56,474 nucleotides of DNA, from contig MU119521.1 in assembly GCA_014904845.1 (NCBI GenBank), forward strand, positions 1 through 56,474, given 5' to 3'. Below, in pieces: positions 13,818 to 23,879 of the stretch. The translations under genes and the position numbers were made by a program. How positions within the stretch are numbered: position 1 is the first letter of the stretch; each line of letters starts with the position of its first letter. The notes beneath the pieces were generated by a model. It worked only from the letters and a program-made list of their open reading frames with translations. It did no database searches and was not told where the DNA came from. The stretch comes from Acephala macrosclerotiorum (taxonomy: Eukaryota; Ascomycota; Leotiomycetes; Helotiales; Mollisiaceae).

Positions 13818-14014
13818 TATCGATTATACAAAAATATTTATTAATAAATTAAATATAAAAAATAAAAATCTAAATTTTATATTTTACAATTATTGTAATC
13901 GTTATTCATTTCTAATAAAAAGTGTACAAAAATTGAAAAATATAATCTCAATTTTAATGCAATTAAAACTAGTTTCAATACAATTTAATATTGCACGTAA
14001 TTATTATTTTAACA
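13818..14014. repeat. Right LTR of element 1
   Basis: A 197-bp LTR that ends AACA. It is heavily C-to-T and G-to-A mutated relative to the left LTR and is followed directly by the ATATT duplication. Confidence 0.85.
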
Positions 14015-14019
14015 ATATT

Positions 14020-15780
14020 AAAAAATTTAATTTTTTTAATATTATTAAATTTAAACGTTTTATATTAATAATATATTTAAACGTTGAAATTCGTCGTAAA
14101 AATTATTAATATTTATAATAATCGATTTTTATATTTTTTATATTATATTTTATTTTCGTTTTTTTATATAAAAATAATTTTAAAATTATTAATAATTAAA
14201 AATTCGAAAAAATATAATTCGTTTTATTTTAAAAAATTTTAATAAAAATTGAATTTTTAATAATTAATAATAATAAAAATATTCGATTTTAAAAATTATT
14301 AAAAAAAAAAAAAAAAAAAAAAAACGAATTTTTTTTTTATTAATTTTAAATAAATAAAAAATTTTAATAAATATTTTTATTTTCGAAAATAAAAACAAAA
14401 TTAACGAATAAAAAATAAAATAAATTTGATTTAAAATATTTTGATAATATTTAAATATTTAATATAAATTAATATAAATATTTATATTTTTATTTTTTTT
14501 AAATTTAATTTAATCGTTTTATATTTATAAATAAAAATATAAAATAAATTTTTCGTAATTAATTTAAAAAAAATTAATATTTTAAATTTATAAATTTAAA
14601 AAAAAATTCAAATTTTAAATTTTTTATATTTATATTAATAATTACGTTTATTTAATCGCGTAAAATATATATTTATAAAAAAAAATTTAATATATTTATA
14701 TTTACGTTTAAATTTTTTTATTATATAAATAAATTTAATAATTAATATTAAAATTAATTTTTTATTTTAAAAATTTATTTTCGATTTTAAAAAATCGAAA
14801 ATTAATTATAAATAAAAAAAAATATTATAAATATAATTATTTTTAAAATAATAAATTTAATAATTAAAAATAATAAAAATTTTTAAAAATTAAATAATAA
14901 TTTATTTTATTAATATATTAATATTATATTTTTTTTTTTTTATATATAATATTTTATAATTTTATTAATTTTTTATAAATATAAATAAATATAATTATTA
15001 TTATTATTATTTAATTTAAAAATATAATAAAAATATAATATTAAAATAAATATAAATATTTAAAAATATAAAATATAAAATATTATAAATTAATATTTAA
15101 AATACTAAAAAAAAAAATTAATTAATTATATAAATAAAATTTTAATATTCGAAAGTTAAATATTAATATTATAAAAATTAAATTTTTAAATAATAATTTA
15201 AAATATTAATAAAGAAATTTATTTTATTAAAATTTTTTTTTATTATTTTTACGTTTATAAATATAAATTATTTAAATATATTTTTATAAACGTATTTTAA
15301 ATAATTTTTTAAAATATATTTTTTAAAATTTATATATTTTATTTTATTTATTTTTTATTTTTAAATTTTTATAATATAATAATAATTATTTTTTTTATTT
15401 TTTTATTTAACGTATTATTTTATTTTTTATTATTATTAATATTATTTTTTTTAATATTTTTTTTATTAATATAATTAATTATTTTATTTATTTGTATTTT
15501 TATAAATATAATTAAACTATTAACGAATATAAAAAATATTATTACGTATATAAATATATTTTTTTACAAAAAAAAAAAAATAATTAATTTTTTATTTAAA
15601 TACGTAATTATTTTTATAATTTTTATTAATAATTCGATTTTTAATATATAATTAATATTTATATTACTAGAGAAATTTAAAACGTTTTAAATTATTATTT
15701 TTTATATTTTATTTAAAATAATATTTAAAAAGTTTTTTACGTTTAATTATCGTATTATATAAAAATAAATTTACTAATAT
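14020..15780. repeat. AT-rich RIP-degraded block
   Basis: No gene or assignable element is seen. It contains an A-run (about 14308-14324) and strongly A/T sequence to the edge of the gene island, where composition becomes mixed from about 15770. Confidence 0.75.
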
Positions 15781-16700
15781 CAAATACGATTATTACTATT
15801 TCTTCGTTAATAACGTCAAATTATATTTCCAAAACTAAAAATAGTAATTTACAATTTGCTCTTTAAACGGCAGTTAAAACTCAAAATTAAAAGAATTATA
15901 AGTAAAATAACGACTACTCTTACGACTGCGGATAATAAGTGTTACGTCTACCTCGCAAAATTTTGCAAGCTTGTGAGCTTTGCTAATTAGGGTAGACTTC
16001 CTTCTGTTCAACCTTTCGCTTCTTCTTTTGGAGTGGCTGATAGCCATAATCAATTGAGAGAATGATTTCTAAGGATTGAAAATAGATAATGTCTTTTCAA
16101 TCCATTGAAAGGAGTGCTTCTCCTTCCCTACCAGGATAGTGACTAGCATGCTGAGGTGATTGAAGATCTGCTATTGCTCTCGCTGACGTTGTAGTTTGAA
16201 GATCACGATTTATCATCGAATCCTCATGCAGATTCTTTCACTATACACCGCCTCTTGAAACCTCGTTGCGTATGTAGTCGAGTCTCGCTCTTGAGATGCG
16301 TTGTAGAGAGTAATATGTTGAATCGTGGGTTTATATGTGGAGAAGTGTGTGGGTGGTTTGGGCTTGGTTGACTTCGTCCTTTTGAGTTCTGCTGTACTTA
16401 AAACAAAGTTAACTATCAATCTCTAAACCTTTGCATCTCTATGAGGCCAACGAACTTTGTTGGGACTAAGAAATGGAGTCTAGGGAAGCTTGGTGGGTTT
16501 CCTTGGCCGTTCGTAAAGACGTGCTAACCATGTTGGGACTATCTGTAGACTGTATACGACTGTCGTCGAATGTCTTGTTTCTCGTAGAAAACGCCATCAA
16601 CTTCTTGAGGATTGTAATGCGCTTGATCTTAAAGAAGACTTTATAGTTATTATCGATTGCTTTAATGTTTAGATATTTGCTAATCGGTTAACCTTCGAGC
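15781..16700. other. Left part of the main gene island, no gene recognised
   Basis: Composition is normal. The longest frame (minus, 16213-16419) has no recognisable domain or splice context. The stretch is probably intergenic or holds decayed coding sequence. Confidence 0.5.
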
Positions 16701-16756
16701 TCTTTAGGGATACCTCGTAATGGCTAGGCATTCAACTTTACGAGGACGTTTGAAGT

Positions 16757-16800
16757 GTGCACGGGCCACAGTAGGAAACTTACTACTGTGGCCCGTGCAC
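16757..16800. repeat. Perfect 18-bp inverted repeat (hairpin)
   Basis: The arms 16757-16774 (GTGCACGGGCCACAGTAG) and 16783-16800 are exact inverted complements around the 8-bp loop GAAACTTA. It lies 345 bp beyond the stop codon of the convergent secreted-protein gene. It could be a transcript-end hairpin, a protein-binding palindrome or the remnant of a foldback element. Similar words (CCGTGCACGG) occur near 23343, but no full second copy was seen. Confidence 0.7.
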
Positions 16801-17144
16801 GACTCCAACATCGTAAGAAGTATCAGCTGCTCATAACGACTACCTCCTCCGTTTTGAGAAGAAAGAACCCACTGAATAGAAGTCCGAAGACAGAGACACT
16901 TCGTCATTGCATCAAATTTAAGACCTAATACTAACATTCGAATTCTATAGCTACGATAGCGACAGGTACATGCAAACCCAGCCATATCATTGAAACCAAA
17001 AAAGCAAACAAGGCGCCTTTTCCTTTCCACACCCCGATCCCATCCCATCCTATGAGTAATGATAAAAGGCAATCATCCATTTCAAATGGAGATAATGACT
17101 TCAAGCCATATCGTATCCTCACTTCAAAGATACGAAATAAATGT

Positions 17145-17876
17145 TTAGCCGAAAAGCTTGCAAGTGCCAGAAACGAAAGTGTAGGCAACACAAGCCGAGT
17201 TGCCCTGGCAAGCAGCGAGACAAGCAGCCAAGCTGTCAGCTGCGGGGGTGGAGATGGGGTTGGGATTTCCGGCTGGGACGGCGTTCGTGGGGTTGGCGTG
17301 TGTGCCTTGGTTGGCAGTTGCGGCTCCACCGTTGTTGTTGTTGGTAGCTCCTGCATTGTTGGCTGCTGCGCCGCCGTTGTTGTTGGCTCCGGTGTTACCA
17401 CTTGCGGCTCCTCCCTGCTGTTGTCTGCGGCGGGGTTGAGCGCCGTTGTTTCCAGCAGCTCCAGAGTTGGAGGTGGCGAGTCCACCAGGGTTGGCAGCGG
17501 TTGGGACAACTGAGGGGAAGCTAGAGCAACTGATGTCGTAGGCGACGAGGCCGGTTTGGGCGGGGACGGAGGAGGCTGGTACGGAGAAGAGCATGCACTT
17601 GTCGGCGCCTCCGCTAAGTCCGAAGAGGAAGGACTGGCAGCTTGGGTTGGCCTTGCATTGGGTTGCACAGTCGGCGGCAGTGCCTGAAGATTATTAGTCA
17701 TGAGTGTTGTAGAAGGGAGAGGAAATCCCACTGATGCTAGATGGCTGTGAGAGAGGAGTCTGGGCAGTGGTTCCTGCAGGGGCAGCTCCGCAAACTTGGC
17801 GGGCGAAAATGGGGCCGGCTGAAGCGGCAGAGAAAAGAGCCGAGGCTGCAAGGATGGTGGCAGTGAATGAGTGCAT
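17145..17876 (-). CDS. Secreted PAN/apple-like protein with an Asn/Gly/Ala-rich linker
   Basis: Two exons (17876-17732 and 17683-17145) joined over a 48-bp intron (17684-17731; donor GTGGGA, branch TGACTAATA, acceptor CTTCAG) encode 227 residues. Residues 1-20 form a signal peptide (MHSFTATILAASALFSAASA). The mature part starts with a CGAAPAGT...PLSQPS segment and then a cysteine module with C..QC....SCQSFLFG...KC.LFSVPAS...YD.SC. This is the pattern of fungal secreted apple/PAN-like proteins. A low-complexity linker rich in N, G, A and Q follows (about residues 115-190). A second, shortened module (CLAACQGNSACVAYTF...CKLFG) ends the protein. PAN modules usually bind protein or carbohydrate; the ligand here is unknown. 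No stop or frameshift interrupts it, so it has escaped RIP. The start is set by the signal peptide; a longer alternative frame on the same strand was rejected. Confidence 0.8.
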
Positions 17877-17956
17877 TTTGAAGGTTGTTGGTTGTTGGTT
17901 GAGGAGGTGTGGTTTCTAAGTGTTGTTTGATTGGCTACTTGGAAAAGGCTGTTTGA

Positions 17957-17968
17957 AAATATAAATAC
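17957..17968 (-). promoter_or_regulatory. Possible TATA element of the PAN-like gene
   Basis: On the minus strand TATTTATATTTT lies about 80-90 bp upstream of the start codon at 17876, a plausible distance for a fungal core promoter. No other element could be supported. Confidence 0.35.
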
Positions 17969-18179
17969 TATTCGAGGTGATGTCGTAGGAGATGATGATT
18001 TAAGAAGAGATAATGAAGCTGAAAGCTGAGAATGATAGACCGCGAGACTGAATGAAGATAATGAGGGTGAAGAGAAAATTTCCTGTCAGGACTCTCCCTT
18101 CCTTTAATACTTTTCCAGCTCATGCTGAGTCTTATGCTGACGCTATTCTCAGAGGTTGTGATGCCCATTCTACAAGATC

Positions 18180-19650
18180 TGCCCGATCTTCTAAAGCTAG
18201 GGGGGTTATTCTATTGAAACTTGATTCTTGAGGACGTAAGTTCTGCCGACGCGAGGCTGAACTGGTGATGTCCAACAAGGGATGAAGGCAACTGAAGGAC
18301 CACTCGGGATGAAAATGTCACGAGAAGTAGCTATTCTAAGCTTATCCTCCAAGCTTATCATTAACAGGGATAAAAGGTGGAAGGGCTTCTAGAAAAGAGG
18401 AAACACGCTCGTGCTGCGCATGGGTGACCGCTATGCCTTTTGTCGATCATACTCGGCAGCTAAAACACGGTGCACGCAGGGCATCAAACCACCACGAAAA
18501 TAGCTCAGTAATGCTGAAGGAGAACAGGTCATCTGCTTTTAGGTAACTTTCATCAGGGGTGAGATTGATCTTCTTTGTTTGAACCGCAGCAATTGACGCA
18601 ACCCAGTTGTGTAGCAAGACGTCGCGCAGGTTTCTCAGCCTCGACTCCAAGATAAATCTAATATGGCTTTAGATATTCTTCGCAATTGCGGGGCGTCAGC
18701 CACGTGCTCAGTGCGCACGCACAAGCCTCAATGGTTTCACAGAGCTTCTTCCGTCCTCACTACTAGAGAAACGCCTCCCTGATCCCCTCGACTTTGAAAT
18801 AATATGTCCACCCAAAGTCAGTCTCGAGGATTCGTACACCTTGTTCTTCCCCCGAGCATAATTCTCGGCGATTCGTCCTTATTGTTTCGAGCACGAGAAT
18901 TGAAACGAGTTGAAGGAATTGTTTCCATGACGTTGACTCGGGGCAGAACCCTTGCAAGTCACGGCTTTATTAAGAGTTGTAAGGGACCATCATAGGATAT
19001 GTGAACCACTACAGTTCAATAGAGATCAGTTACTCTGCCTTGAGAAAGAAGCGCAATGTTCGAGTCTGCTTGATATTACAAAAGTTAACCCTCACGAGGA
19101 CAAAGTCGAGGGCTCAGCACACCACATGAAGAGGCGAAATAATACGAAGCTAAAGAGGTCAAAAGGAGGTTTAGAATGGAAGCAATGGCAATTTTGGGAG
19201 GTTGGTGTGTGTTGGAGACAGTCGTGGATATTGTCCGTTCGCTCTCACAACCTTCAGATCCTCCGCTACATCGTCGAATGCTAACTGGGAGGAACGAGGG
19301 GACCCTGAAGAGGATGCATGCTCAGGAGCTCTAGAGGTGTTTGGAATCCCAGAATGCCTCGTCTATCTTTTTTCGTCCCATCGCTTGCCAGTTGAATCGA
19401 GAGAATCAACCTCTTGATGGAAAGAGTTGAGAGTGCAACAAATCGTATTGTTTCCAATTGGAATATAGGAGCCTTGAAGGTCGTTGAGGTGAATCAGAGA
19501 GATTGACGAGTTCTGCATTCGTCTCTGAGATCTGTCTCTGAACATTGAAGCAGTGTGTTCGAGGTTGTCGGCTTGGGAGAATGATGGGTGGATGGAAGAG
19601 AGCTTCTTGCTCGTTCACTCAAACTCTTACTCAACAAGCTTCTCTGTCAA
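18180..19650. other. Intergenic stretch of the main island, no confident gene
   Basis: Several frames of 60-110 codons are open on both strands, but none has a recognisable domain, signal peptide or consistent intron context. The best candidate is a minus-strand frame ending at 18447 (about 74 codons without an ATG, containing NLTPDESYLKADDLFSF). It could be an exon or a decayed gene, but this is not enough to annotate a product. Confidence 0.4.
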
Positions 19651-19659
19651 GAGTTTGCG

Positions 19660-20280
19660 AACCTATCCTCTGACAATCCGAAGCCGAAAGAGAGCGTTTT
19701 CCCGTGCCAGCTTTGTCAGTTCGTAACCGGGTGGGAGCGCGTTCCTTGCGGTCAAGAATTTGGACCAAGCCGACGCCGAAAGAGAGCGCCTGTCGTCAAC
19801 CTCCTAGACCAAACCGCAGTAGAATGCTTCCCTAGCCGCCAACTTCTGCTTCTAACCCAAAGCCCAAATAGATCGCCTTCGTTGCCGTCAGTCTATTGCT
19901 AGAGAACCCCCACGGATCCGAAACCGGAATAGAACACCTTCCCTATCATCAGCCTCTTGCCCGAGGAGAACCTCTCCTGTGCCAATCCAAAGCCGAAGAG
20001 AACGCATTCCTTGCCATCAGCCTCCTGCCCGACGGAGACCTCTCCTTTGCCAATGCGAAGTCGAAGAGAACGGGTTTCTTGCCATAAGCCTCCAGCCCGA
20101 TGACAGCCTCTCCTCTGACTATTCAAAGCCGGAAGAGGTGCATGCCTTACCATCAGCTTCTTGCCCGATTTGAGCTTCTCTGCTAATCCGAAGCCAAACT
20201 CCGCTTGCTAATGCGAGATTGAAAGAATCCTTGCCGTTGACCTCCTGCCTGACATGAATTTCGTTAGGGTAGAAGCTTCG
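19660..20280. repeat. Degenerate minisatellite, period about 65-69 bp
   Basis: About nine diverged tandem units share the frame (C/T)AATCCGAAGCCGAAGAGAACGC...CCTTGCCATCAGCCTCCTGCCCGA...GACCTCTCC. Unit anchors fall near 19917, 19986, 20054, 20122 and 20187, giving spacings of 69, 68, 68 and 65 bp; earlier units (19675-19910) are less regular. The period is not a multiple of three and several units contain stops, so the open frames across it are incidental. Confidence 0.75.
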
Positions 20281-21600
20281 GCAGACAGTCAGGTGTATAA
20301 GGACTATCTGGGCGCGGGAAATTCATGGTTCGGACCGTTTCATAGCTTCTTTTGTCGTGGATCTCTGCGAGAAAGTCTTTGGCAATGGATCTAAGACAAA
20401 TGGATGTGTTCCTAGCCAGCCTAGATAGCCGCTATGTCAAGTCGTGATGAGCTTTGATATACAATGCCCCATTTCATTTTCTTGCTTTTGTATCCGCGGT
20501 GGCGATAATGATCCAAGTCCTAAACTCGTCTGCGAGACTTGCCGATGCAGTATAGACACGCGTCGTCAGTGTTGAATGCGGCGTGGATGGTTTTGGCTCT
20601 GGTAACAATGGTGGTTCCCGGGTTGTTGATGCACCCGTTGTACAAGCTAGCCAAATTGTGGACTGCGTTGATGGCTATGCGAGAACACCCGAACCCCAGC
20701 ACTATCGTTGATAACACCCCAAAGTCAGGTATCTTGAAGAGGGGTCGAATCTTTGCTTTTCAGAAAGTCCCCTCAATGCCAGACACCTGTCGTTAAATGG
20801 TGTTTTTGTGACGAACAATAGCTTGTGGAACCGTGTGTTGATGTTGAGAGCATCGTCGGGTGGATCTGATCACCCGAATCAATCGAGGACGGTATGCAGA
20901 TGTGTTGGAAGCTTGCTGGTATTGTTCGGAGGAAAGAAGCGAATCCTCGGGGGGCACAGTCACTGGAATGTTCTTGGACATCCGAGACTTTGCAGAGCGG
21001 TGGTGTATATAGAGAAGAGTTTGCCTGCTGGTGGCTTCTTGGGTTTACTTGAATTGAAAGGAGACTTTGTTTCGACATCAAGGCCTGCATTGATACTGTC
21101 TGGGCTGGAAGAAAGCGATTCTCTTCCTGGACATTGGCGATGCGCGAAAAGGAGGAAGTTCGTTTGGAAAGTCTCTGATTGCTTGAACAGCTGGGTCGTG
21201 AATTGGCGCAGGTGCAGATGTGGCATTTGAAATGCCCGAGAAGATGGCAGGACTGCTGAACGAGTCTTGGGACAGTTAGAGCTGGGATGCCCCTTCCAGA
21301 GAGCTTTACAGCTGAAGTCGATGGGATGAACTCGGTCCGGGTCTATCTGCAGGTGTGAGATTCCCGTCTGGGGAAGCTGAGTGACCGTCTTCATGGTACC
21401 TGAAAGAAGCCCATACTCAGAGAAGTCCAACAGAACCCGAGGTAGAAATGTTCGACAGAGGCGGGCTAAGAGATACTGTCCAGCCCCACGACCTTGCATA
21501 GCACCTAACTGACGTCAAGAGGTGTTTGTAGATGGTACCTGAATGAATGGTCCTTGCCGAAGCAGGAATCAGAGTTGGGGGAGCCATAATTCGAGATCTG
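20264..21600 (-). pseudogene. Disrupted multi-segment coding region, product unknown
   Basis: On the minus strand, successive segments in different frames read like real protein with C-ending codons: about 21583-20960 (includes PIHDPAVQAIRDFPNELPPF after a possible 44-bp intron), about 20860-20705 (ALNINTRFHKLLFVTKTPFN), about 20717-20530 (INAVHNLASLYNGCINNPGT), and about 20400-20264 (AKDFLAEIHDKRSYETV, ending TAA). Some junctions have plausible GT-AG signals (branch CTAAC near 21270), but others need frameshifts or non-standard introns. It is either an intron-rich gene not solved by eye or a decayed one. No domain was recognised and the edges are approximate. Confidence 0.3.
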
Positions 21601-21699
21601 AAAGCTCTTCTTGGGGCTTCGCCACCCCTTCGTATCGCCACTACTCCAACCTTGCTTGAAAGAGGAAGAAAGTGATTGAAGGGAACGCCGCTAAGGAAT

Positions 21700-22353
21700 A
21701 TTCTCGTCAGAATAAAGGCTGTCTTGTGAAAATGAATGCAGATGAAGTTGTGACTCGCATTCTAGAGACTCTCCTGCTTTAGTTCAAGCTCCAACGTGCC
21801 AAGCAGGTCTTCGAAAGTGCATGATACTGAGGGAAATTCGTAACTCAGTGTTTGCATCTCGTCCCGGAATGGATTGATTCGAAGGGCAGGGAGTAATGGA
21901 GGTCGGATGAAGTGGGATTCGAGAGCTTAACAATACCACTGCCATCGAGACTGCATCGGACGAGGAGAATGTCGTTGCTGACTGGCAGCATGATGTTTCT
22001 ACGTCGAGGCAGAACAGGGTTTGGCGATGGAAGTGGCGGTGCTTCAACAAAACCACAAAGCCCATCTGCACCACCATGGCTTCCCAAGAAATCAATGTTG
22101 TGTGCGACAGAGGGAACTTCGACGTTGGAGATTTGTAGCTTTCGATTGGAGTGAACAAATCGTCGTCGTCGAAGCGAAAGGAGTTGTGCAGCTGCAACTG
22201 GGCAGCATTTCATTGCTACCTGAGTCTCTCCTATACCATCACTATGTAGGATGCTCATACTGCATTATTCGAAAACGAATTTCGAGATCTAAAGGGCTGC
22301 AAATCTCTAATCTGTTGTCAAGCTTTAAACAGCCGTTAAAATTTCTTGAAGAA
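21700..22353. other. Spacer before the HET pseudogene
   Basis: Frames are open on both strands. A minus-strand frame ending at about 21780 (with SYEFPSVSCTFEDLLGTLEL) looks protein-like but could not be linked to a start or a domain. The plus strand leads without a stop into the HET pseudogene. Confidence 0.35.
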
Positions 22354-22968
22354 ATGTCTTCCACTATATACTCTAAACTTGAAAAAACTTTGGAAGACCG
22401 ACAAGAACTTTGTAACATCCCTGGGGTGTGCCACATTTTCCAGCACCCTTTAATTAATGCACAACAAAGGGTTCTACAGGATCTTTCGCAGCAAATCGCA
22501 AAAGAACATAGACTGCCTAAATACTTGATTGAGATCGCGGGCCTTTAGAAATTTAAAGCTCTAACATTACGGCTTCTCATCTTGGAGCCGGGCTTAGGAG
22601 AAGAGATTATTCGATGTCATTTGCAACAACATAATCTTCGTCGCAAACTATAGTTCGAAGCCCTCTCCTACGTTTGAAGAGATTTTGCAAACCCAACGGA
22701 TATTATTTGCTGCGGAGAGATAATGCCTGTGAAACGAAATCTGGATACTGCTCTAAAAAAGCTAAAAAGACCTCTCAACTAACGGGTATTGTGGGTAGAT
22801 GCTTTTTGCATTAACCAAACAGATCCCGATGAGCAAGCTAGCCAGGTGAAAATGATAGATTACATTTACTCTTGCGCGGAGCAGGTTCTTGTGTGGCTAG
22901 GAGAAGAACGAGAGGAGGATAGCTTAGCATTTGAAGCTATCGAGAAGACCGTCGTATTTATGAAGTGA
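22354..22968 (+). pseudogene. HET-domain (heterokaryon-incompatibility type) pseudogene killed by RIP-type stops
   Basis: One unshifted frame runs from ATG 22354 to 22968 and carries the HET domain landmarks in order: LRLLILEPG, FEALSYV, a DIICCGE...NLDTALKKLK stretch, LWVDAFCINQTDPDEQASQV, and MIDYIYSCAEQVLVWLGEE. HET proteins trigger cell death when incompatible strains fuse, and many fungi carry dozens. Here the frame is broken by TAG (22546), TAG (22651), TGA (22675), TAA (22780) and TGA (22966). The TGA at 22675 replaces the Trp of the SYVWGD motif, and the next codon is AGA instead of Gly. All are explained by C-to-T or G-to-A. The 3' half of the domain is not recognisable after 22968. 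Damage is light compared with the transposons, which suggests one mild RIP exposure. Confidence 0.8.
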
Positions 22969-23513
22969 TCGATGAAGATTGGACGCCTGATTCGCAGCAC
23001 GTGGTCTTGCCCTTGACCGTGACGGTGATTTTTCTGAAACTTCTCGAAGAACGTTGATATTCAGAAAATTGTTCACAGCGCTTATGGGCGACTTAGGAAA
23101 TGTTGTGAAGGGGGGGTGCGCTACATACCTTCAGCAATATTGAGGTTGACGGAGGATGGGTAGTGGCCGGGAACATGGCCGGCGAATCTGCGAAAGATTT
23201 CTTCAAATGAACAAAATTAAGGCTCTTGTCGATTACATGATAAGGTAGAACTTCCACGTTAAGAGCTGCTTCGGGAACGTGCAACTTAGCATCACTTCGG
23301 ACAGAGGCGATGAAACCGTCCTCTACGTTGCTGTCTCGGGCCGTGCACGGTCCAGGAGCAATGCCCTCACCCAGCCAAATAATTGTCAGCCTGACCGACG
23401 AAGTACGACTGTATGCTAGCTTCTTGCTTCGTGTCCACGATTGAAAGCGGCTCTAGTCCGTGCATGATTCAAGCGCCGTTCGTGCGCACGGTCTAAGGTT
23501 ATCGTTATCACCA
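22969..23513. other. No gene recognised between HET and STAND-like remnants
   Basis: No continuation of the HET protein and no other domain is seen. It contains near-palindromic words around CCGTGCACGG (about 23343) and CCGTTCGTGCGCACGG (about 23476). Confidence 0.45.
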
Positions 23514-23699
23514 ATGTCAGACCGCGAGCCGCTGGGCGGACGTCCATACTTGCCCGACCATCAATTCCAGCACGTTCAAATCACCGACGGCGCAAAAGCC
23601 CACCTCGGAGATATATACAACATCAGTCAATTTCTCATAAATGCTAAAAAGAAGCATTACGAAAGACTAACATGCTACAGATCGAAAAAACCCTTTTAG
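23514..23699 (+). pseudogene. Fragment resembling the linker of fungal STAND/NACHT-type proteins
   Basis: An open frame from ATG 23514 (an upstream GTG is in frame) reads DHQFQHVQITDGAKAHLGDIYN before ending at TAG 23699. The pattern F..V.....A.AHLGD.YN is common just upstream of NACHT or ankyrin regions in fungal STAND (NLR-like) proteins. Many codons end in C, unlike the DNA that follows, which falls into AT-rich sequence within 150 bp. The fragment has no nucleotide-binding or repeat domain, so it looks like a truncated gene cut off by the RIP-degraded block. Family similarity is recalled, not tested. Confidence 0.4.
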
Positions 23700-23879
23700 C
23701 CTCTTACCTTTCGCGACGAATGCGCCTTTTAACTCATATAACCGTCAACACGAACCAATCTGCCTTTTTGATATTCGAGTTGATTTATTACAAAAGATAT
23801 ATAACTAGACTAATAAACAAAATAAACAATACATCTTTTGATTAAACGATTTAATCGATACAAAAAAGTCAACAATTGC

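Larger units (their letters stand above)
11421..14014. mobile_element. LTR element 1, non-autonomous, complete, RIP-mutated
   Basis: The left LTR (11421-11617) and right LTR (13818-14014) are both 197 bp. The left begins TGTCGATTATATAG; the right begins TATCGATTATACA (TG changed to TA). The 5-bp flanks match perfectly: ATATT at 11416-11420 and 14015-14019. The 2.2-kb interior is too short for gag-pol, and no protease, integrase or reverse transcriptase motif was seen. It does contain 21-bp repeats (12110-12180) that encode a leucine/lysine heptad pattern on the minus strand. Elements 2 and 3 below are further copies. Damage is uneven: the left LTR keeps C/G-rich words (AGCCTAGTGCTGCACGTGAC) that are lost in the right LTR. 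Confidence 0.85.

Noticed and set aside
17052..17513. Plus-strand frame of 153 codons opposite the PAN-like gene
   Set aside because: Antisense shadow of the low-complexity linker (Val/Gly/Ser runs) with no independent evidence.
16931..17851. A 306-codon minus-strand frame, longer than the annotated PAN-like gene
   Set aside because: It is the shifted frame of the same region: Pro/Thr/Ser repeats arise from reading the Asn/Gly/Ala linker out of frame. It has no signal peptide and ignores the clear intron at 17684-17731.
19899..20153. Minus-strand repetitive frame in the minisatellite
   Set aside because: The period of about 68 bp is not a multiple of three, so no repeat protein is encoded.
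22021..22353. Upstream extension of the HET frame
   Set aside because: It is open but unlike HET N-termini; the ATG at 22354 gives a more usual start.
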